NCBI GenBank assembly: GCA_023301645.1
Contig: JALZUH010000105.1
Location: 1-10,914, forward strand
Direction: 5' to 3'
Origin: Akkermansiaceae bacterium
GTDB taxonomy: Bacteria; Verrucomicrobiota; Verrucomicrobiia; Verrucomicrobiales; Akkermansiaceae
Length of the DNA: 10,914 nucleotides
Shown here: positions 5,178 through 10,914 of the stretch, piece after piece
Layout: each line of letters starts with the position of its first letter
How positions within the stretch are numbered: the stretch's first letter is position 1
The notes under the pieces: generated by a model
The model's input: the letters and a program-made list of their open reading frames with translations, nothing else
Told to the model about the DNA's origin: nothing
Databases searched by the model: none
Position numbers and translations under genes: made by a program

Positions 5178-5202
5178 ATTTGGGGCATGATTTGACCCAA
5201 AT
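5178..5202. promoter_or_regulatory. Inverted repeat in the divergent region (candidate operator)
   Basis: ATTTGGG (5178-5184) and CCCAAAT (5196-5202) are perfect complements 11 bases apart, directly before an A/T-rich stretch and 34 bases before the GTG at 5236. Centre-to-centre spacing of 18 bases, about 1.7 helical turns, is compatible with a dimeric regulator. TTGACC (5192-5197) overlaps it. The divergent HTH protein is the obvious candidate binder, but that is inference. Confidence 0.3.
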
Positions 5203-5235
5203 AAAATTTAACTACAACTAACGCCCCCCTCCCTC

Positions 5236-6384
5236 GTGTCTAAGAAACCCACCGAAGTCTATAAAGTCATGATATTACTGGCCTCAGTAGTTGTTGTGCT
5301 GTGTGGTTGTTACTACGCTCGTGAGTTTTTCATCCCAGTGTCGCTGGCTTTCTTTTTGGCGGCGGTGAGTTTCCCGATTACGAACTGGCTGCGTGAGCAT
5401 CGCGTTCCTCGGTTTTTTGCGGTGCTTATTACCGTGATGGTGGTTTTTGCCTTTCTCTCTGGATTGATCGTGGTGGGGTATTTGCTCATTACGGATTTGG
5501 CATCGGGTGATAGTATCAAGCTCTACGGGGATCGGATTTTCAATCTAGCGATGCAGTCTGGTGATCAGCTCGAGGCGTGGCAGTTCGAGGGGGCTAAGGA
5601 TGAGCTTAAGCAGATTTTTGACCCAGTGATTATTGGTGACTTTTTACAGCAGAATATTGCTTCTCTTCTCAGTGGCTTACTAGAGATTTTACAGACGTCC
5701 TTCATTGTTCTCATTCTGGTGGTGTTTATGCTGGGTGAGGCTCGTGTATTTGGCCGTAGATTCGAGGCAATCGTTGCGGCTCGTGGACCTAACCTCCAGC
5801 GTATGCTTACGGCGACTCATGACATTCAGAAGTATCTGGGGATCAAGACTCTCATCAGTATCGCTACGGGCTGTATTGCTGGTGTTCTCTGCTGGCTTGC
5901 TGGTGTGGACTTCCCTTTACTCTGGGGGATTCTAGCATTTGCTCTTAATTACATCCCTGCGGTGGGTTCGATCATTGCTGGTATACCTCCTGTAGTCTTG
6001 GCCTTGTTGATGCATGACCCTCAAAGGGCGGTATTAGTGGGGGTAGGGTATTTGGTCATTAATGGTATTTTGGGTAACTTTGTTGAGCCTGCTTTACTCG
6101 GGCGTAGATTCGGCCTGTCGACAGTGGTGGTATTTATCTCCGTGCTCTTCTGGGGCTTCATCTGGGGGCCAGTGGGGATGCTTCTGGCGGTTCCTCTTAC
6201 CATGCTTATTAAGGTGGCATTGGATAATAGCTTCGAGCTGCGCTGGCTCGGGGTGGCGATCAGCCAGACGAAAAAGCAGCCTTCTGAGCGTGAGCGCGAG
6301 GTGCAGATCATCAAGGAGTCCGCCGAGCTTATCGGGGAAGATGAGGACGAGGATGAAGATGACGCGCCGCTCGAAGAAAAGTAG
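5236..6384 (+). CDS. AI-2E/PerM-family membrane transporter
   Basis: This 382-residue inner-membrane protein belongs to the AI-2 exporter/permease family (PF01594). The known substrates vary (autoinducer-2 export, cation/proton exchange), so no substrate is assigned. Hydrophobic segments lie at about residues 11-26, 31-46, 60-86, 143-167, 204-223, 226-257, 264-282 and 295-330. A long extramembrane region (about 88-140) follows the third, as in the family. Family motifs near the C-terminal half are NYIPAVGSIIAGIPP (238-252), NFVEPALLGRRFGLS (281-295) and FWGFIWGPVGMLLAVPLT (305-322). The C-terminus ends in an acidic run (GEDEDEDEDDAPLEEK). The start used is GTG, with no Shine-Dalgarno sequence; an in-frame ATG at 5269 would shorten it by 11 residues. 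It is convergent with lipB. Confidence 0.92.
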   Translation: MSKKPTEVYKVMILLASVVVVLCGCYYAREFFIPVSLAFFLAAVSFPITNWLREHRVPRFFAVLITVMVVFAFLSGLIVVGYLLITDLASGDSIKLYGDRIFNLAMQSGDQLEAWQFEGAKDELKQIFDPVIIGDFLQQNIASLLSGLLEILQTSFIVLILVVFMLGEARVFGRRFEAIVAARGPNLQRMLTATHDIQKYLGIKTLISIATGCIAGVLCWLAGVDFPLLWGILAFALNYIPAVGSIIAGIPPVVLALLMHDPQRAVLVGVGYLVINGILGNFVEPALLGRRFGLSTVVVFISVLFWGFIWGPVGMLLAVPLTMLIKVALDNSFELRWLGVAISQTKKQPSEREREVQIIKESAELIGEDEDEDEDDAPLEEK

Positions 6385-6484
6385 TCAGCTGATAATACCC
6401 TGAAGCGTCTATATGTAGACGAGGAGGTCAGTGAAGTAGCCTCAGTGAGGAGGTATGCCTACTCTGTGTTGGTCATTAGCTGAC
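6384..6484. terminator. Structured convergent intergenic region, probable bidirectional terminator
   Basis: GTCAGCTGA (6384-6392) pairs with TTAGCTGAC (6476-6484), including one G-T pair. This outer repeat touches the stop codons of both the transporter gene and lipB. Inside are CGTCTA (6406-6411) with TAGACG (6416-6421), a tight hairpin, and CCTC-AGT-GAGG (6440-6450). There is no long T-run, so classical intrinsic termination is not certain. Confidence 0.35.
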
Positions 6485-7189
6485 TTGGAGTTCGGCTATT
6501 GCGTCTCGTAAGTGCGTGGAGCATTGCTCTGCGAAGTCGGCTACGGAGTCCTTGGTCATTGCTGTAGTGATACTTGCTTCTAGATCTCCAGATTGATTGA
6601 TCTGAGCAAATTTGATTTCGCTCTCTAGGCAGGTCATGGTGACGCCGTCGAGTCCGCATGGGGTGATGGAGAGGAAGCCTGTGAGGCTTTCTTTAGTGAT
6701 GTTGATGGCGAAGCCATGCATGGCGATCCACTTGCGCACACCTACGCCGATGGAGGCGAGCTTTCTGTTTTCTACCCATACTCCCGTCATGCCGTCTCGT
6801 CGGGTGGCGTTTACTCCGTATTGACGGCAGGTGAGGATGAGGGCTTGCTCGATAGCGCGGATGTAGGCGTGGAGGTCTTTTCCTAGCTCTCGCAGGTCTA
6901 CTATGGGGTAGCCAGTGAGCTGCCCCGCGCCATGGTAGGTGGCTTGGCCGCCTCGGCTGATTTCTACGAGCGGGTGGGGGAGTAGGGAGGTGTTGTCACC
7001 TAGTGAGCTTTTGTCACGCGTGCGCCCAATGGTGTAAATCGACTGGTGCTCGAGTGCGAGGAAGTGATTGCTAAGGCTGCCTTCGTGCACCTGTGTCAGG
7101 TATTCCTGCTGGATCTCTAGTCCGCGCTCGTAGGCGATCTCTTGGCCTAGCCAGAGGTATTGTAGCGGGGGCTTGGTGTCGGGTGTCAT
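6476..7189 (-). CDS. lipB: Octanoyl-[acyl-carrier-protein]:protein N-octanoyltransferase
   Basis: LipB moves octanoyl groups from acyl carrier protein to the lipoyl domains of 2-oxoacid dehydrogenases and the glycine cleavage H protein; LipA then inserts sulfur. The product is cytoplasmic. With the ATG at 7189 it has 237 residues, normal for the family. Motifs numbered from that ATG are LEHQSIYTIGR (46-56), RGGQATYHGAGQL (79-91), KLASIGVGVR (143-152) with the catalytic lysine, HGFAINI (158-164) and the catalytic cysteine in ITPCG (Cys178). The frame stays open upstream to a TTG at 7204, adding five residues (MPYSH); neither start has a Shine-Dalgarno sequence, and ATG is preferred. No lipA is in view. 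A purine-rich repeat lies just upstream. Confidence 0.95.
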   Translation of the reverse strand: MTPDTKPPLQYLWLGQEIAYERGLEIQQEYLTQVHEGSLSNHFLALEHQSIYTIGRTRDKSSLGDNTSLLPHPLVEISRGGQATYHGAGQLTGYPIVDLRELGKDLHAYIRAIEQALILTCRQYGVNATRRDGMTGVWVENRKLASIGVGVRKWIAMHGFAINITKESLTGFLSITPCGLDGVTMTCLESEIKFAQINQSGDLEASITTAMTKDSVADFAEQCSTHLRDAIAELQVS

Positions 7190-7210
7190 GTGCGAGTAGG
7201 GCAAGAGGTC

Positions 7211-7267
7211 TCAGAAGCAGAAGCAGAATCAGAATCAGAGAGAGGAGAGGCAGAAGAGGACAGAAGT
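7211..7267. repeat. Purine-rich short tandem repeat upstream of lipB
   Basis: The stretch is built from imperfect six-base units, with CAGAAG and CAGAAT each roughly doubled, and continues as AGAGAGAGGAGAGG and CAGAAGAGGACAGAAG. It lies 22-78 bases before the lipB ATG, so the lipB transcript would carry a C/T-rich leader. Slippage is possible, but the units are few. Confidence 0.55.
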
Positions 7268-7282
7268 GAGCTCTACTAGATA

Positions 7283-7332
7283 GAAAAGGGTGCTTTGTTT
7301 ATGACAATGAGATCATTAAACAAAAGCACCCT
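7283..7332 (-). terminator. Rho-independent terminator after mqo
   Basis: On the minus strand AGGGTGCTTTTGTTT (7332-7318) pairs with AAACAAAGCACCCT (7300-7287), with one bulged base and a 17-base loop, and a short T-run (TTTT) follows at 7287-7284. It lies 26 bases after the mqo stop codon. It should separate mqo from lipB, although both lie on the same strand. Confidence 0.85.
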
Positions 7333-7358
7333 GTTAAGATAGGCTAAGATGTGACGAG

Positions 7359-8879
7359 CTAGCCTTTGGCCGTCGGTATGTCGAGCTCGAGCACCTTAGA
7401 TGAGCGCTGGCGTAGCTCTTCGAATCTTTCGGCGTCGTCTTTGAGTGACTCGCGGTATGATGGGACGAGGTCGGTGAGTTGTTTCGCCCACTTGCTTTCC
7501 ATTTCTTTAGGGAAGCATTTCTCGAGGACTTCGAGGATGATGGAAACCGAGGTGGATGCTCCCGGTGATGCTCCGAGGAGGGCTGCTAGTGAGCCGTCTG
7601 CAGAGGCGACAACTTCGGTGCCAAACTGGAGCTTACCTCCAATCTCAGGGACTTTCTTGATGATCTGCACGCGCTGTCCTGCGGTGACGAGATCCCAGTC
7701 TTCATTTTTGGCTTCAGGGAAGAACTCACGAAGCATGTCGCAGCGGTCTTCGTGGCTATTCATGACCTCTTGGTAGAGGTATTCAGTGAGGCTCATGTTA
7801 TCCTTACCAACGGCGAGCATCGGGATGAGGTTATCAGGTTTCACTGACTTGAATAGATCGAGCATGGAGCCTCTCTTGAGGAACTTAGGGGAGAATCCTG
7901 CGTAGGGTCCGAAGAGCAGAGCGGTCTTACCGTCAATGACTCGGGTGTCGAGGTGTGGCACCGACATAGGTGGTGCTCCGACTGCTGCCTTGCCGTAGAC
8001 TTTCGCTTGGTGCTCGTCGACGATTTCTTGCTTATTACATACGAGAAACTGACCACTTACGGGGAATCCGCCGAAGCCTTTGCCCTCTGGGATGTTTGCC
8101 TTTTGGAGGAGGTGGAGACTACCTCCACCAGCACCGATGAAGACAAAGTTGGTCTTGATGCTCTGAGTGCCACATTGACATTTACTGCGGGTTTTGACCT
8201 TCCATGTGCCATTACGGCTGCGACCTAGATTACAGACTTCAGTGTTGAGATTCATCTGCACACCGTCCATCTGAGTGAGGCGCTCGATAAGCTTATCGGT
8301 GAGTGCGCCGAAGTCGATGTCAGTGCCGTTTTCTACGCGAGTGAGGGCGATAGCTTCATTGTCACTGCGACCTTGCGTGAGGAGTGGTGCCCATTGCTTG
8401 ATCTCTTCATGGTCGGTGGTGTATTCCATTTCCTTGAAGAAGTGATGACCTGTCATCGCCTCGTGACGATTCTTGAGGTAGCGGGCGTTATCGGCACCTC
8501 TCACGAAGCTCATGTGCGGCACGCGGCGGATGAAGTCCTTAGGATTATCGATGAGTCCCTGCTCGATGAGGAAGCTCCATAGCTGCTTGGACTCTTCAAA
8601 TGATTCAAAAATGCCAATTGCCTTGGAGATATCAACACTGCCGTCAGCAGCTTCAGAGGTGTAGTTAAGCTCACAGAGTGCGGCGTGACCTGTGCCTGCG
8701 TTGTTCCATGCCTGCGAGCTCTCAAGAGCTACTTTTTCGAGTGACTCGATGATCTGAATGGTGATCTTGGGATTTAGCTGCTTGAGGATAATTCCTAGAG
8801 TAGCACTCATGATACCGCCACCGATTAGGGTGACATCTGGGTTGCTCATGAGAGGTTGATTGGCGGTTTGTTGAGACAT
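7359..8879 (-). CDS. mqo: Malate:quinone oxidoreductase
   Basis: Mqo is an FAD-dependent peripheral membrane enzyme that oxidises malate to oxaloacetate and reduces quinone. It serves the citric acid cycle beside, or in place of, NAD-dependent malate dehydrogenase. From the ATG at 8879 it has 506 residues, typical of the family. The N-terminal nucleotide-binding fold reads VTLIGGGIMSATLG (about residues 16-29). Other family stretches are SSQAWNNAGTGHAALCELNYT, the FVFIGAGGGSLHLLQKA block, GKGFGGFPVSGQFLVC, LLFGPYAGFSPKFLK, and AGQRVQIIKK near the C-terminus. The frame extends to a TTG at 8900 (seven more residues), and a second ATG lies at 8849. I prefer the ATG at 8879. The sigma70-like promoter at 8920-8949 fits this start, and a hairpin terminator follows the gene, so it is probably transcribed alone. 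Confidence 0.96.
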   Translation of the reverse strand: MSQQTANQPLMSNPDVTLIGGGIMSATLGIILKQLNPKITIQIIESLEKVALESSQAWNNAGTGHAALCELNYTSEAADGSVDISKAIGIFESFEESKQLWSFLIEQGLIDNPKDFIRRVPHMSFVRGADNARYLKNRHEAMTGHHFFKEMEYTTDHEEIKQWAPLLTQGRSDNEAIALTRVENGTDIDFGALTDKLIERLTQMDGVQMNLNTEVCNLGRSRNGTWKVKTRSKCQCGTQSIKTNFVFIGAGGGSLHLLQKANIPEGKGFGGFPVSGQFLVCNKQEIVDEHQAKVYGKAAVGAPPMSVPHLDTRVIDGKTALLFGPYAGFSPKFLKRGSMLDLFKSVKPDNLIPMLAVGKDNMSLTEYLYQEVMNSHEDRCDMLREFFPEAKNEDWDLVTAGQRVQIIKKVPEIGGKLQFGTEVVASADGSLAALLGASPGASTSVSIILEVLEKCFPKEMESKWAKQLTDLVPSYRESLKDDAERFEELRQRSSKVLELDIPTAKG

Positions 8880-8919
8880 TGGAAATGTATGGTGATTCAA
8901 AAAGTTGTAAACGCGCCTT

Positions 8920-8949
8920 TTATTAACTCTAAAGAGGTGTTCTTGTCAA
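8920..8949 (-). promoter_or_regulatory. Sigma70-type promoter of mqo with internal dyad
   Basis: On the minus strand TTGACA (8949-8944) precedes TAATAA (8925-8920) with an 18-base spacer, about 40 bases before the mqo ATG. The spacer contains the dyad CTCTTTAGAG (8936-8927), part of a 13-bp sequence repeated before pyrD. A repressor bound there would block the promoter; this is inference. Confidence 0.6.
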
Positions 8950-9110
8950 AGCTTTGTCGGTCTGTTTAGATGGAAATTTGTGTCATTTTTCGCAGAGTTT
9001 GGCATCCAAGAAGTGTCATTTGGTTCACTTTCGTTAAATATGACATAGCTCAACATGTGGTATTATTTGTTGATTTCATGTCTACATGTTGTGCTTCGGG
9101 TTGTTTTTTC

Positions 9111-9138
9111 TTGGATGGGCTTCATCTCCCCATAGAAT
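9111..9138 (+). promoter_or_regulatory. Possible smc promoter
   Basis: TTGGAT and TAGAAT are separated by 16 bases. The -10 matches TATAAT at five of six positions and the -35 matches TTGACA at three of six. No Shine-Dalgarno sequence is seen before the smc ATG at 9199. Confidence 0.3.
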
Positions 9139-9198
9139 GACACGGAGCTCATTGTGCACCTGCCCTCGACCACTTTCGATGACTCCCCATCAACGATT

Positions 9199-10914
9199 AT
9201 GTATCTGAAGTCACTTGATATCCACGGTTTTAAATCCTTTGCGGATAAGACTAAATTTGAGTTTCACCCTAATGGTGTGACCGGTATCGTGGGGCCTAAT
9301 GGCTGTGGTAAGTCGAATGTTGTCGATGCCATCCGCTGGGTGCTAGGGGAGACTTCTGCTAAGGCTCTGCGTGGGGGTGAAATGTCAGATGTCATCTTCA
9401 ATGGCACTGACAAGAGTGGCAATAGCCGAGCACGTGCTGCCCTGAGTATGGCGGAGGTGACGATGACACTGGCTGACTGCGAAGAGATTCTCAAAGTCGA
9501 CTTCAATGAGGTAGCTATTACCCGTCGAGTATTTCGCGATGGTAAGTCGGAGTTTCGTATCAATGGGAGCCTTTGTCGCCTACGCGATATTCATGAACTC
9601 TTCATGGATACTGGTATTGGTAGAACTTCATACTCCATTATGGAGCAGGGGAAGATCGACATGCTACTGAGCTCACGCCCTGAGGATAGACGCATGGTCT
9701 TTGAGGAGGCAGCTGGTATTACCAAGTTTAAGAAAGAGAAAAAAGAAGCACTCCGAAAGCTAGAATACACTGAGGCAAACTTACTGCGAGTCTCAGACGT
9801 GCTTGCTGAACAGGAGCGTCGGATGAACTCGCTGAAACGTCAGGTCGCCAAGGCACGCAGATATCAGGATCTTGCCAAGGACGTGCAAATCCTAGACACA
9901 CACTTTAGTCATCATAAATACACGCTCTACCGTGCCGACCTAGGGGAGCTAGAGAGCTCCATCCACGCGCTAGAAGTGCGTGAAAATGAACTCGACGTGC
10001 ACCTGCCAGAGAAGGAGCTCGCAGTGGTCGCAGCACGAGATGCCGCGCAGAGCCTAGAGTCTGAGCTCTCAGAGATCCGCCAGCAGCTCAATCAGCACAG
10101 TAATGCCGCCAGTGCCGCGGAGAGTCGTATCACCTTTAATAACGAGCGCCAAGCCGAGCTCGAGGCCCGAGTGATCCAGAATCAGACGGACATCATGGAG
10201 GCTCAGGAGAAGCTCCTACAGCAGCAGTCTGACTGTGAAGAGGCTGAGAAAATGCTCATCGAGCTCACCGAGCGTATCGAGAGCCAGCAAGCAATGCTCT
10301 CTGAGCACGAGTCACATGCTGCCATCCAGCGTGCCGAGCGTGAGGAGAAAGAGGGGGTCTTACGCAGTATTCGCGGTGAGGCCAATACGACGCAGTCAGT
10401 GATCGCCGCCAGTCAGGCAAAAATCGAAAGCGCACTCTCCATGATGGAGAATAGCCGTGAGCGAACTAATCGCCTCAGTGCTGATAGCGACCGCTTACAA
10501 GCCGAGCACGAAGCCGCCATTCTCGAACAACAGCGAATCAGTGCCGAGCTAGAAAGCCGCCGTAGTAAACTCAGTGGCTACGAGCAAGAGCAGATGCTTG
10601 CCGAAGAAGGATTCCAAGCATCACGTGGCGAGCTCCAGAGTATCAAGGAGGCCGCCACCGAGGCGCATAAGGATTTCTCACGCACGACCTCCAGACTCGA
10701 TGTGCTACGCCAACTTGTCGAGAGTGGTGAGGGATTTGAAAAAGGAACCCAATCAGTGCTCAAGGGACTCGACGAGCCGACCTTCTTCCTCAATGGCGTG
10801 CGCGGTGTATTAGCTGGGCTCATTCAGGTGGAAAAAGACTACACCATAGCCGTCGAGTCAGCTCTCGGTGACCACCTGCAGGCGGTGCTCGTCACGGATT
10901 CTAAATACGCCAAT
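9199..10914 (+). CDS. smc: Chromosome segregation protein SMC, N-terminal part (runs off the window)
   Basis: SMC is the ATPase core of the bacterial condensin-like complex, which folds and separates sister chromosomes together with ScpA and ScpB. The open frame covers 572 codons, about half of a usual SMC of some 1,200 residues, with no stop codon before the edge. The N-terminal head reads MYLKSLDIHGFKSFADKT, with Walker A GPNGCGKS at 32-39, RWVLGE (46-51), the Q-loop in SIMEQGKID (Gln150) and FEEAAGITKFK (168-178). A long coiled coil, rich in Glu, Gln and Arg heptads, runs from about 175 to 515. The hinge begins near residue 530 (NGVRGVLAGLIQVEKDY, then AVESALGDHLQAVLV). The Walker B and signature motifs would lie in the missing C-terminal half. 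The ATG at 9199 gives the standard N-terminus. Confidence 0.96.
   Translation, partial: MYLKSLDIHGFKSFADKTKFEFHPNGVTGIVGPNGCGKSNVVDAIRWVLGETSAKALRGGEMSDVIFNGTDKSGNSRARAALSMAEVTMTLADCEEILKVDFNEVAITRRVFRDGKSEFRINGSLCRLRDIHELFMDTGIGRTSYSIMEQGKIDMLLSSRPEDRRMVFEEAAGITKFKKEKKEALRKLEYTEANLLRVSDVLAEQERRMNSLKRQVAKARRYQDLAKDVQILDTHFSHHKYTLYRADLGELESSIHALEVRENELDVHLPEKELAVVAARDAAQSLESELSEIRQQLNQHSNAASAAESRITFNNERQAELEARVIQNQTDIMEAQEKLLQQQSDCEEAEKMLIELTERIESQQAMLSEHESHAAIQRAEREEKEGVLRSIRGEANTTQSVIAASQAKIESALSMMENSRERTNRLSADSDRLQAEHEAAILEQQRISAELESRRSKLSGYEQEQMLAEEGFQASRGELQSIKEAATEAHKDFSRTTSRLDVLRQLVESGEGFEKGTQSVLKGLDEPTFFLNGVRGVLAGLIQVEKDYTIAVESALGDHLQAVLVTDSKYAN

Larger units (their letters stand above)
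8880..9198. other. Divergent intergenic region between mqo and smc
   Basis: These 319 bases hold no convincing gene. They contain the mqo promoter (8920-8949) and three copies of GTGTCATT: 8980-8987, 9013-9020, and inverted at 9136-9143. An inverted pair CAACATGT (9051-9058) and ACATGTTG (9084-9091) is also present. TTGGAT (9111-9116), 16 bases before TAGAAT (9133-9138), is a possible smc promoter 60 bases before the ATG. The inverted GTGTCATT copy overlaps that -10 box. Confidence 0.5.

Noticed and set aside
5027..5221. 64-codon hydrophobic + strand frame in the divergent region
   Set aside because: It begins inside the start of the HTH gene, has no ribosome-binding site, and occupies the control region of two divergent genes. 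Its composition is that of A/T-rich non-coding DNA.

Overview
The window holds two different kinds of DNA. Positions 1-3390 look like the distal part of an integron gene-cassette array. Six small, unrelated ORFs (208-573, 622-900, 1054-1515, 1645-2007, 2237-2734, 2848-3300) all lie on the + strand. Each is followed by an imperfect inverted repeat that ends in a GTT-containing box 5-11 bases before the next start codon; the fifth ORF is the exception. I read seven such attC-like sites: 71-202, 522-610, 923-1043, 1516-1637, 2003-2088, 2716-2842 and 3259-3381, the last one degenerate. No integrase or attI is visible. From the orientation, any integrase would lie to the left of position 1; otherwise this is a cluster of attC sites without an integrase. 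The cassette proteins are two-helix or three-helix membrane proteins, exported proteins and one small soluble protein. I recognise no family for any of them.

Positions 3400-10914 look like ordinary chromosome, visibly richer in G+C. In order they carry pyrD (class 2 dihydroorotate dehydrogenase, -), an HTH-containing protein of unknown role (-), a divergent AI-2E/PerM-family membrane protein (+), lipB (octanoyltransferase, -), mqo (malate:quinone oxidoreductase, -), and the first 572 codons of smc (+), which runs off the right edge. Regulatory signals include a clear hairpin terminator after mqo, a TTGACA/TAATAA promoter before mqo, and a 13-bp dyad motif shared by the pyrD and mqo upstream regions. 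Both of those genes encode quinone-reducing dehydrogenases.

The organism is a Gram-negative-type bacterium with a respiratory quinone pool, judging by class 2 PyrD and Mqo. Most genes lack a clear Shine-Dalgarno sequence. The SMC N-terminus and the small HTH protein recall marine Verrucomicrobiota, but that placement rests on recollection of family style and is only moderately likely.

The main interest is the cassette array. Five long sites (121-132 bp) share tail and loop sequences, as in a long-resident chromosomal integron. Two short sites (86-89 bp) are of other types, which suggests that their cassettes were captured from elsewhere.
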